From NCBI RefSeq assembly GCF_047663525.1, contig NC_092600.1, forward strand, positions 5,762,001 through 5,826,000: a DNA stretch of 64,000 nucleotides, given 5' to 3'. Position 1 is the stretch's first letter; each line of letters starts with the position of its first letter. The position numbers were made by a program, and so were the translations under genes. This document shows, piece by piece, positions 35,501 through 46,440 of this stretch. This DNA comes from Anas platyrhynchos (taxonomy: Eukaryota > Chordata > Aves > Anseriformes > Anatidae). The notes below the pieces were generated by a model that did not search any database, had not been told where the DNA came from, and was given only the letters and a program-made list of their open reading frames with translations.

Positions 35501-38500
35501 GCTCTATAAAAAGCTCAGGAAGGTGCTGGAAGTGGCAGCGAGCTGAACTTTGAAGTTCACCCCCTGCTCGTTAGCTATGTAAATGCCCGGGTGCTGCCGC
35601 GGGGCCGGCCTTTAGGTCACTAATGGAGACGGCTGCAGCTAAATATTGCAAGTGAAAGTGCGCCCAGGGCATCCCCGGGGAGCTGGAGGCGCTTGGGGCG
35701 GCACGGGGTGGGTGCCCGTGGTGTGGTGCCCGTGGTGCCCAGGTGGAGAGCAGGTGAGGATGCTCTGAGCACGAGCAGGGTTCGACCCGCTGGGCATGCA
35801 ATCCTCAATTCCAACTCCATTCTCTGTTTCCAGCTCCCTTTTCCTTGTTCAGCTCTAGGGAGATCCCTGAAAGCTGGAGGCAACACTAAAACCCCCGTGA
35901 ATGAGATGCAGCAGCCCTGCGCAGGCAGGATTTGCGTTGGCAAGGGAGGTCCCTGCATGGGTTCTCCTATAGGCCCCCAATTTTGGGATGTGGCTGCTCC
36001 CCACGAAATCCTTTGCTCCCCCCATGTCACCCAGAGTGCCTGCATGCCGCTGGGGGCCCCACCGATCTTCTCCCCTTGAATTATTAACCCACAACCTGCT
36101 CCTGGCCTCCACTGGGGTTTGCTGAATGCTTAGCTGGCCAAGGTACAGGCGGCTCAAACTTTCCTAGAATCGACTTTCCTTGAACAAAAAGGGCTTCCCT
36201 GGAGCACTGGAGGTCCCTACGTGCTGGGCCGGGCTGCCTAATACCCTGGGATTAACCGAGGGACACTTAAACCCCCCGGCCAATGGAGATATTTCCTGCG
36301 GGGGACCCTTCAAGGACACCCGCTTGGGCGCTGTTAGCTTTGCGATTGCCCGGATAAGGGGACGGATCCTTCCCCGGCGCTGAGGCCGTGAAGGGGGAGA
36401 GGGTCCAAGGCTGTGTCACCTGCCCCGTGAAGCTCTGGAGGAACCGAGCAGGGCTCGGTGCCTCGGGGCTGGCTGCGGACCCGTGCCACAGGGGCGATGC
36501 TCCGTGCTAGCACCCTCGCGGCACGGTCTTTGACCCCGCGCAGGAGCCTGCCCGGCGGTGCTTGTAAAACCAAGGAGCAGCCCCAGGAATGTGCCCGTTG
36601 CCAAAATAAAGGCTTGAATCACCTCAGGCTGCTGCTCTGTGGCCAAGGGCTGGGATGGGGACGTGTGGCCACCACCGGCACCCTGCCCGGCCGGGGCCAG
36701 CCTGCGCTCCCCTGCTCTGCTCTGCGCTCCCCACACCCAGCTCTGCCCCAGCCACTTCTGCTCCCTCCCAGTTTCACCACCCCTGTTTGGCTGCGCCCTG
36801 GGCCTTGCTCCTGGCTTTGCCAGCCCCCAAATCCTGGTATACAGCCCCTGGTTGTATTCATAGCAAAGCCGCAGGGCTTTTTTGGAAGCGCCGAGCTCGA
36901 TCCCCTGCACGCAAAGGCTACAAAACCACCGGGATCCGTGCGCGTGGTTTTGTAACCGAAACACTTCCAGTGCTCAACCTATCGAGTCAAATGAGATTTT
37001 ATTGCGGGAGGGGTGGCCGTGGCAGCAGTGCTGCTTCCTCTGAAGTTTGGCACCAGGAAGAACTCCCCGGCGTGGTTCGGTGTTGGCTCGGGGAGGTCTG
37101 TGGGTATGGCTGAGTCCTACCTGCAGCCCAGCAGCTCAGAAATCGGGATCCACGTGGCCGTGTCCTTCCTGGGATGGGTGGGATAGGGCTGAGAATATGG
37201 CAGGGAAGGGGAAGGCTCATGAACCCCATGCTGGTCCCAGCACCAGGGGTCCTGTGGGCATTTAACCCCCCGGCACAGGGCTCTGGGTGGCTCCTGAGTG
37301 TTCAGCCCCTTCTGCAGGCAGTGCAGGCTTTGGAGCTGCCATTTCCAGCAGGTTTGGGGGCAGTGAGATGTGCCAGGCGGTCTGTCCCCAGCATCAGCAC
37401 CAAGGGCTGTGGTCGCCTCTGCTCGGCAGAGGGAGCATCGGCCCCTCCGTGCAGCACAGCTGGGGCACAGCTGGCTGCCGGGTGAGCTCCAGCTGGGAGG
37501 GAGCTGAGCGTTAGGAGCTGATCGCAGCCCTTGTCCCGGGGTATCTGCCATGGGGCAATGATGTGCCAACTGCCCCCTCTCTGCATTTTCCCCTTCTGGA
37601 GCTGTAGGAGGGTGGAGGGAGGGTTTAGGCTCCCCAGGGGGCTCACGGCTCTGACCCTGGGGCTCCATTTGGGTTTGGCATTGTTTCCGTGCCTCAGTTT
37701 CCCCATCCAGAGCTCTGCCTTGGCTACGTCAGGGCAGAGGGAAAGTTTTCATTAAGGCTTCCACTGGGGAGAGATGTAGCACCCGCTCTCCTAGGATAAG
37801 GGGGGGATTTTATCCTCTTTGCAAACAGATGCTGCTCCAGAAAAAAAAAGGAGCTGGATCGCCAAGTGAAAGCTCCTTCCCTGGTGATGGGACTCTCGCC
37901 CACGATGTTTTTTTCCCTGTGTTTCTCCAAGCCACCTCAGGGCAGCCCAATTTTTTTACGCCAGTCATGCAAGGAGTGTCTGTGCAGCAGGGTGTGCAAA
38001 GCTTCGTGGCGCCGGCTCCGTCCCCACCAGCACCTCCCGTGCAAAGAGCCCTGCAAGGCGCCTGGCACCCAGACCACCACGTGCCCGTGTCCCCAGGCCT
38101 CGGGGACCTCTGCCGATGCAGCGGCGAGCTCTCATCTCCTCGGCTCCAGCAAGGGGCTGCCGTCCCCCTGCTTGCTGCGTGCTGCCCTGATCGGAGCCCT
38201 GATGGCTGCGGCGCTGCTCAGGGCTCGCAGCCGCCGCAATTTGGAGCTGCTTTGACCTGTGAAATGGAGACCTTTGGGAAACGGTGCAGGGCTCTGCTCC
38301 TCCCCGGTCTGAGCTCAGCTGTTCAGAGCTCAGAGTTGCCCCACGCCAGCCTTAAAACACCCCCTGCCTATCCGTTTGGGTGCAGCTTCTTGCCAAAAGC
38401 CATCGCTTGGGCAGGCTGGGGCTGGAGAGTGCCTTCCATAGCCCGGTGGGTGCAGAGCTGGGGATGAATGGTGCGGGGCTGGGGCTTGGTTTTCCCTTCC

Positions 38501-40834
38501 TCTGCCCTGCTCTGGAGGCAGGGAAGCAACAACCCCATGTCACCAGGGCTACGTGACCCCCGACCTGTGCATCCCAGAGGTGCCCCAGTGCCGTGGTGCA
38601 GCGCGGGGATCTCCAGGTCCCCATCCCCATCCCCAGTGCTGCCCTCGGGAGAGGCTGAGGGCTGGGGGTCTCCCCCAGTGCGTGTGCGAGTACATGTGCG
38701 TGCACGCTCAGGAGTGTGTCCTCTGGGGCTTGAGCAGCGTGTTAAAGCCATTCCCTTATCTAATCGTGGCTCAGGTGAGCGCTATTAGGGTTACACATTA
38801 ACAGCAGTAACGATGCCCTCTCCCCTTGAAGCCACGGGCCCTGCCTTGATCCCAGTGCTGAAACCTTTCCCACTTAGCCCCGTGGATGTCTTGATTTGGC
38901 TGCCCCAGCTGCTCTTTGGGCTGGTCTTTTGGGGACGAGAAGGGTGAATGCACAATGGGGCTGGGCGGGCTGGTGGCAGGAGATGGGAAGACGCTTTGTG
39001 GGATCTCATGGAGCAATCCAGGCTCCCTGCACCCCATGTCCCGTCTGTGCTCCCTCCAGCAGCCAGGGGCTGTGCCACAGACCCGGGACAACCCCATCCA
39101 CCTCCACTGGGTCCGCTGGAAAGGCTGGGGGCTGCCCCATCCCTCTGCCCCTAAACTCCCCACGGCGGCACTGGCGCACGAGGGGTCCCTGCCAGCAGTG
39201 AACTGCCTCGGCCCAAATTTCCTCTTTCCTTTCACAGGGCCATAAAAGGGCCGCCGAGGGAGAGCTAAGCGCAACTCCGCATTGACATTCAAGGGGGCTG
39301 CATTATTCATTGTCAACAGTATTCCTTGCAAATCCCTTTCTTTTCCTTGTGAATCACCCACGATACATTCCTGAGTTCAGCAAACATCGCGGATTAGCCG
39401 AGGGGAATGACTCCATCTCTGGCTTGGCTGCCTTTGCTCCCCAATTTTTGGCACAGGGGAAGGAGCGGGGCAGAGCCGGGAACCCGACAGGGACAAGCAA
39501 CCAAGAGGGAATAAAAAAAAGCAGTCTGTGATGGATCTATTTGTGGCTGCAGCAGGAAATAATAATTCCTGCTAAAATTTCTGGCATATGCGGTATCCAC
39601 AAACCACCTTGTTTCTGTATTCTTTATTTTAGCTGTCAATTCCGTTGCTTCTCAGCTGTTTTATTTTATTTTTTCCACCAAGCAGTGGCATTCAAATAGT
39701 AATATTGCAAATAAGATGCTCGCTTTTCAGTTATTATCTCTCCTGAAAAGGTTTTGCTTTCAAAAGAAAAAAAAAACTATGAGAAAACAGATATCTTGTA
39801 GGATTCCCTGAGGCTGGCGCAGCCAGAGGGGGTGTGTGGTTTCTCAGGGAGCTCATCACTATGTGTAAATTTAAATTTACGTTGTAACCCCCCTGGGAAT
39901 CGCTCTGCTGGCAAATTCGGGATGCAAGAGCCCCGTGTGGGTGTGCTGGGGGGCGGCGGGGGGCTGCCTGCATGTTCCCTGCCTGGGGCTGCAGAGCTGC
40001 TCCTTTTGGGGCTGGCACATCGTGGCACGCGGGATTTACAGCCCATCCTCTTGGCATGCAGCTGAACCCCTCCTGCCCTTCCCACCGAGCCACTTCCTCT
40101 ACCCCAAGGCACTTTCCAACACAGAGGAACACCCTGCTGTTACCCAGGATGGGTGTCAGATCCCATAGGAGCCCCCAGCTCTCTCGCCCCATGGTCCCAG
40201 ATCATCACCACGTTGCTCCAGAGCCACCCGTGGGGTTGCGCAGCTCCCCCGTGCCCTCGGGGATGCTCCTGCCCCCCCAGCCCCTCTCGGCTCACCCCGG
40301 CTCTGCTTCCTCCACCAGGGAAGACCAGGACGAAGGACAAATACCGCGTGGTGTACACGGACCACCAGCGCCTGGAGCTGGAGAAGGAGTTCCACTACAG
40401 CCGCTACATCACCATCCGCCGCAAGGCCGAGCTGGCCGCTGCCCTGGGGCTCACTGAGCGGCAGGTCAGTGCTGAAATGGGAAAAAAAATAGTGGAATTG
40501 GGGGCTGGGAGAGGGCAGCGCTGCTCCCACCCAGCTTCCAGCCCCTGGGATTCCCCCCTCCCAGCCTCGGGGTGCTTGTCCTCAGCTGCGTCCCCTCCTC
40601 TGCACGGCTCTTGGTGTCTCTCCGCAGGTGAAAATCTGGTTCCAGAACCGGCGGGCGAAGGAGCGGAAGGTGAACAAGAAGAAGATGCAGCAGCAGAGCC
40701 AGCCCACCAGCACCACCACGCCGACCCCCCCGGCCGTGGGCACGCCGGGACCCATGGGTGCCCTGTGCGGCGGCAGCGCCCCGAGCCTCGTCTCCTCGTC
40801 GCCGCTGACCATCAAGGAGGAATTCATGCCTTAG
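32501..40834 (+). CDS. CDX1: Caudal-type homeobox protein CDX1 (chick CdxA), 3 exons, 259 aa
   Basis: Nuclear transcription factor of the ParaHox group; controls Hox genes and axial patterning in the embryo and identity of the intestinal epithelium. It binds TTTATG-type sites. Exons are 32501-32927, 40319-40464 and 40628-40834, with phases 1 and 0 matching; TAG is at 40832-40834. Exon 1 gives the caudal N-terminal activation region starting [10 protein letters not shown] and the PBX-binding motif YEWM (129-132). The homeodomain is about residues 148-207, beginning [12 protein letters not shown] and containing WFQNRR (195-200), with Gln197 and Asn198 at recognition-helix positions 50 and 51. 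A basic KERKVNKKK follows, then a Ser/Thr/Pro-rich tail ending IKEEFMP. Length and sequence agree closely with chick CdxA. All splice sites are canonical. Confidence 0.97.
35544..35559 (+). promoter_or_regulatory. CDX1: Palindromic retinoid/TCF-like site in CDX1 intron 1
   Basis: TGAACTTTGAAGTTCA is two AGTTCA nuclear-receptor half-sites arranged as an everted repeat with 4 bp between them, and the centre reads CTTTGAA, a TCF/LEF core. A further AGGTCA-type half-site follows at 35614-35619. CDX1 is known to respond to retinoic acid and Wnt. Function here is inferred only from the motif. Confidence 0.4.
39225..39420. other. Candidate regulatory element upstream of CDX1 exon 2
   Basis: A compact block with a CDX-like 'ccataaaag' (39240-39248), SOX-like 'attgtc' (39309-39314) and 'attgacattcaaggg' at 39281-39295, about 1 kb upstream of exon 2. 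It differs from the GC-rich, repetitive intron around it. Inference from motifs only. Confidence 0.35.
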
Positions 40835-42540
40835 CCCCCTCCGCCTGCTCCGGACACCGAGAGATAAGCACCGCGGGTCGCCGTGCTCCGAGGAGGGACG
40901 GTCCCTGCCCAAAGACCCCCCCCCTGTCCCCGGCTGCGCTCGGGGGCAGCCAGCGAGGCTGGGCCAGGTGGCACCGTCGCCTTCCCGAGGGGCTGGTGGG
41001 CTCGGTCCCGCACACAAACCGTGGGTTAGGGCGTGCTGCTCTCCCCGGGGGCAACGCGCTGCTCTGGGCTCTGCTGGAGCCCCCCAGGACGGTCGCAGAG
41101 CCAGCAGGACGGGCGTGAGGTGGTGGTGGAGGACGGCTTTATGGGGGCGCATCGGGTGGAGATGGTGGGATGCTTTCTTCCCGGTCCTCCCCCCGCCCCA
41201 GTGATCCAGCTGCCTGCTGCTTTTGGGGGTGGTTGGAGTGAGACTGAACTAGAGGAAAGGTCTGGCTGGACTCGAGGCAGAACAAATCTCAGCTGGGCTG
41301 CGGGATCTGCCCACGGCAGAGTGAGATGGATGGCCTGAGCCAGGCAGGACCCTCGTGTGGGGTCTGAGGAGGAACAGGGGCTCCCCCAAACCTGCGAGAT
41401 GGCAGCGAGTTGCAGGATGACCTGGACAAGTGCCCCCCGTGTCCCCCAGCCACCACGCCTGCGTCCCCAGCTCCATCCCTGTGGCCACAAAGAGCCACCA
41501 GGAGACGTGCTGGACCTCCACCCCGTAACTGAACCACCCTGCTGAGGTCTGAGACCACCCTCCCCGGTGGGAAGGACAAGAAGAAGAAGGTTTGCCACCA
41601 GGACAGGGCAGAGGAGCCAGCCCCAGGGGCCAAACGCCGACCCCCAGCATCACGGAGCCTCGCACCGAGCTGCGCTCTCTGCAGCCCCATGGCACGGGAG
41701 CAGAGCATCTTCACCAGCAGGACATCTGATGGGGTTGGGGGGAGAAACATGGATGGGACCGAGCCCTCAGACCCCGGCACAGCCCCGTGCTGCTGCACCA
41801 AGGTGTGGCATCAGCCACATCCACCAGAGCCACCGCTGGGGCTGTCGTGGGGAGAGGAAGGGCTGGCGGTGTGAGGTGAAGGAGAGCTTCCAGGACAGAG
41901 GGGCAGTTTTCTTGTAACCCACAGGACTTGGGGGTTTGTTCTCCCTGTCGCCCTGCACGCACTGCACCACCTCTTGCCCCCTGTACGCCCAAGGCCAGTA
42001 GCCAATGCTCTTTTATTTCCTGCTGGAAAACTGCAGCTAAAATGCCCTTCATCCCGCTGCCTCCTGGGATCCGCATGAGCCCAGCTGATGTACCGCCCGG
42101 TTTTGGATTCCCCGAGGTGTGCAGCTTCCCAAGATCAAGGCAAGGGTGCAGGGGCCCCGTTTGCCCTTTCCCAGCGCTGTCCCTCCAAACCCCAGCAGGG
42201 ACAAGAGATGTCCCCAGCACTGCCCATGCACCGAGCCCCCTGCCCACCCCCAGCCCCTTCTGGCCCAGAGAGCAGTGTCCGGGGGTGCTGTGGCTCTTGC
42301 AGGACGTCGTGGGTCCCTGCAGCCCCGCTGTGCCCACAGCCCCTCTCCAGCTCACGTAGGATTTACACCTCCCCTCTGTGGGGACACCTCCCTGGGGCCA
42401 CCACTGCCAGCCCGGCGGTGAGGACGAACCCCGGCACTGGCTGGGGACTTCAGCTCACGGCTCGTGTATATACAGCAGAACTGCTTTTCTTTTTTATTTT
42501 ATAGGCATCGGTTAAAATAAAAACAAGCAGGAATCCTGCG
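40835..42540 (+). other. CDX1: CDX1 3' UTR
   Basis: The sequence between the CDX1 stop and the AATAAA at 42516-42521 has no other gene. A 1.7 kb 3' UTR is implied. The last 80 bp before the signal turn AT-rich (ttttctttttttattttatag), as is usual near a 3' end. Confidence 0.6.
42516..42521 (+). promoter_or_regulatory. CDX1: CDX1 polyadenylation signal AATAAA
   Basis: Canonical AATAAA after an AT-rich stretch, the first on the plus strand downstream of the CDX1 stop. It is followed within about 30 bp by TG-rich sequence (cctgcgtgctc) suitable for cleavage. Confidence 0.65.
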
Positions 42541-45500
42541 TGCTCTAGATGCGTTGCTGCTTCCTTGCACCCCGGGCACTGCTGCAGCAGGGCAGGGACG
42601 TGGCTGCAGGGACAAACCCACACCAACGTCCCCAAATGGGGCCAAAAAAGTGGGGAGGACAGGGACAGAGGCCTGGGTGCAGGAGCCTGGCCTCGTGGGC
42701 TGGTGGCACCACTCCATGTGCCCGGCACGAGGGAAGCACGGGTGGTGTGGGGTGGCATGGGGTGGCCACATCCCGTCCCATGGCCATGGCGGGGGTGTCC
42801 GTGCCGGGGGCGTCCGGGGGAAAGGGTGAGGCTGAGCCTGGCTGCTGGAGGCCAAAGAACAAGGCCAGCTGCCCACGGACGTGGCTGCCACCGATTGGCG
42901 CCTCCCGGCCTCTAATCTCGTTTTATGGCTGTTGACGGGCTGAATATCCTCCTTGTCCGAGAAGAGCAAACAGAGAACGAGGATGTGAGATAGCGCCGGG
43001 GACAGCTGGCATCGGTGCCCGGCCGCGACGGAGCGGGCATGGGTGGGCCTGGCCCGGGGAACTGCTGGCTTTGCCATCCTCTCCCTTCCTCGTGCTGCCA
43101 TCACCTCTCCATCCCAGCCACATCCCAGCCATCCTGCAGGGCACCGAGACAGGGGCTGCCCTCAAATCCCTGCCCAAAATTGCTCCTCCAGCCCCAAAAC
43201 GTGCCGGGAGGAGGCAGGGAGGTGCCCGGGCAGGGAAGGTGGATGTGGAGGGACATCTGGTGCGGGATAAAGTCCTCCTGGGCAGAGCAGATGGAGGAGC
43301 AGAGACAGGATGAGGTGGATTTGCAGGGAGAAGGAGAGAGCAAAGGGTTTTTTTCCTGACCTTACAGGGGTGGCGGCACCCACTGCTCGCCCTGCTGAGC
43401 TGGGCTCACCGGCACGGTGTTGGGGTGCCCGGCACATCCCTCTGTGCGCCCTGCGACAAGGGGACACGGGGTTTTGGTAGCTAAAAGGCTGGGGAGGCAA
43501 TGGGAATGGAGCTGGTGCCACAAGGGAGAAGGGAAGGGAGTGGAAGGGAGGGGACGGGCTGCCTGCCCAAAGGGCTGCACCCTGCTGGGCGCCAGGGTGC
43601 CCACGGGAGGGTGCGGGCAGAGGGAAGATGCTCTGCCACCGCCCCGGAGAAGCTCCCGGTACCGTTGACAGGATGAAATTCCAACCGATACCCTAATCAG
43701 GTGCCTGCCTGTTTGCACAGCAGGGTAAAAGTCCAGCGAGCCGCGGGGCTGTGCCCTTGGGTTGCTGCTGCCTGTGTGTGCTCAGGGAGCAGGCGCTGGC
43801 GGGAAGGGGCCATAAATGCGCCCACACGCCCTGCACCCCTTCCCCCAACACACACACACACCCCTCGGCTGCTGACGGAAGGCATCTGCTGCGTCCCCGC
43901 TCCCCTGTCCTCCCCTGCCTCCCTCCAGCCACCATTTCATCAGGGCTGCGGGGTCACAGTGTCCCCGCTGGTCCCCGTGTCCCCACCGGCTTTGGCACCC
44001 AAAGCTCCTGGCTGTGCATCACCCTGATGGTCATCCCCCTGGCAGGTGACAGGCACATTTTTAGCACCCCAGACAGCCGCCTTTGGGGTTGCACAGCCCC
44101 ACACAGCACCGCAGCTTTATGGGGACAGTGGGTGGCACTGCCGAGGGACCCTGGGGACTGTCCCCAGCAAGCCCCCGCGGTTTCTTCCCACTTCTTCCTC
44201 TGCGCTTCCCACTGGCTCCCGCTGCCTGGCCGCACCCCTCCTTGGAGAAATCTTGCAATAATCCTCAAAATAAGGCCACGCACAGCAGGTGGCTGGCAGC
44301 GCAGCAGCCTCCGGCGTGGCACGCTTCCCGGTGCTGACGAACGGGAGCACCACAGCGGCTGCTGCCTTCCCCGTGCCCTACGGAGCAGATCCGGGCACGG
44401 CCCCGTCCTGCTGCCAGGCACCTCCCCAGGCACTGCTGGGCTGCGAGCAGGGTGGGCAGGGGGCTTCCTCATACCAGGGGGCTGCTTTTTCCCTTCCCAG
44501 TGGTGCCCATCAGGCACGGCATCGGGCTGGAGAGGTGCGTGCGCTCCCCAGTGCCAGATCCTGGGGACTGGGCACGGCAGTGCAGTGCCACCTCTGCCTG
44601 AGGTCCCCTGGGGTTGCTGGGGTCCCCAGGGCAGGCTGCTCCTCCTGGGATCTCCCCCCTGGTTCCTGCTGCCTCTCACAGGTGCTGTGGCACAGGATGG
44701 GTCTCCGGGTGGCTTTGGGGTGGTGCCAGGCTTGAGTCAGCTCTGAAATGAGGAGCTGGAGCACCCCGGGTGCCCACAATGTGTATCTACACCCTGCTGG
44801 CCCAGGGGATGGAGAGCTGGTGGCCCTAGCACAGCAGCACCAGCTGAACCCCAAAATGGAGCTCCAGGCACAGAGCATCCCACAGGCAGCAGTATCAGTG
44901 CAATTTGGGGGTAACACCAGCCCTCTGCCCTAGAGATTGGAAGAAGGAGGCTCGGAGGGTGCCCGCGGAGGGCTGGGCTGTTTGTGCAGGGCGACACGGG
45001 GCTGGGGCAGCTGTAACAAGCTGCCACCAGCCTGCCCCCGCGGGACACTTCTCCCTAGGTGGATCCGGAGGGAAAAGGCTGATTCAGATGGCACGGGCAC
45101 CAAAGGCAAACAAAGCATCGCTGCCCCGAGCAGGAAGGGCGAGGCTAGGACAGCGAGATATGGCCCTGGGCCACCAGCCCAGGCAGCTGGGCTCGGCTTT
45201 CCCCACGCATCCCAGGAGAGGGAGAAGGGATGGATAAGACCATGACAAGGAAAACCCAGCTCGGTGACTTCCCAAAAGCCTTTTTTTTTTTTTTTTTTTT
45301 TGAGGAAACTGCGAGTCTGTGAATAAAGGAGATGTTTGTTGGATCGTGCAGTTTGTTCCTTCCTCCATCCCCCCCGGGAATCCCAGGTAAATGTTAGCTC
45401 TCAAAGACCCGCTGTGCAAACGCTGAGGCGCTTCACCAGCGCTGGGCTTTGCAGAAATGTCTCTATGCCCGTGATCTCTTTCCTTTTTGGGGAAATTATT

Positions 45501-46440
45501 CAGAAGTGTTTGACGGGCTGTAGAAACAGGACGTCCAGTAGGTTTTGGGGAGATGTGGGGCCTCGGTTCCAGCCCTGTCCCCCCCCCAGCCCCAGAGCCC
45601 CCTGCTGAGCCTTACAGCTGAGCAAAGCTGGGGACATTTCTCACCGCAGCAGTGGGTGAAGGAGCCAGAAATCAGCTCCTTGCCCTCTCACTGGGGATTT
45701 GGCTGAGCACGAGGGAGAAAAGCCCCCTTTACCTTTGCTTTTAGGACAGCAGGTCCCACTGCTGTCCCCACTGGGACCTGCCCCAGGCGCACTGGGATGC
45801 ACTGGTCCTGCCCAAAGGGACCGAGGGCTGCTGAGCATCCCCTGCCCTGTGCTCTGGGCTCACTGACAGCATGACCACAAGGCACTTTGGAGCTGCTCAG
45901 GCTCCAGCTGCACCCTGCCAGAAGGAAAACCAGCGTGGGGCCAGCCAGAAAGCTGCTGGGCGCTTCTGGCACCTGCTCTGCTGCCACCACCCCCTGGGAC
46001 ATGTGGGAGCACCGGGCGCCCAGCAGCAGGGCACCCATGGGACCTGACACATCCGTGGCGTGCGTAAAGCAGCACCCGCTCCTCCTCGCTGCCCTGGAGG
46101 GGGCTGAGGGCTCAGACCCCCCCCCAGCAGGGGCTCATTTGACAGACAGCCCTTCCCCAGCCTGCCAAGAGCCGTCCCCTCCCTCCCTGCCTGCTCAGCA
46201 CGCAGCCATCCCCAACTCCAGGCAAAACCTTTGCCGCCAGCTCCTCTCCCGCGGGGCCGTGTCCCCCCGTGCCCCCCGCCTCCATCGGCGGCGCCGGGAG
46301 GAGCTCGGCACCCCTCCCTGCCCGCCATCGCTTCGCCCTCTCCCTCTTCTCCCTCCCTGCCTCCGGAGAGGCCGTCTGGTCTGCGGAGCCAGAGAGAACC
46401 AAGTGTCGGAGCGGGGAGCGCATAGCAACAGGATTGGGGG
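42541..46440. other. Intergenic region between CDX1 and SLC6A7
   Basis: No coding exons or RNA genes recognised. It includes a CA run at 43849-43861 and a poly(T) tract at 45281-45301. The final 300 bp are very GC-rich and CpG-rich (for example around 46250-46300), fitting the SLC6A7 promoter and 5' UTR, with no clear TATA box. Confidence 0.5.

Larger units (their letters stand above)
32928..40318 (+). other. CDX1: CDX1 intron 1 with candidate enhancer sequence
   Basis: A 7.4 kb intron without recognisable exons. Part of 33370-33620 is a degenerate GTGCAAG/GTGTGC-rich simple-sequence patch. The stretch 34870-35680 is distinctly AT-richer and contains several CDX/HOX-like sites (for example ccataaat near 34988, ctataaaa near 35502) and the palindromic site listed separately. 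A second compact block lies at 39225-39420. A reporter study of chick cdxA and mouse Cdx1 reported an intron enhancer responsive to retinoid and Wnt inputs; this intron is the corresponding place, but I cannot map that enhancer exactly. Confidence 0.55.
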
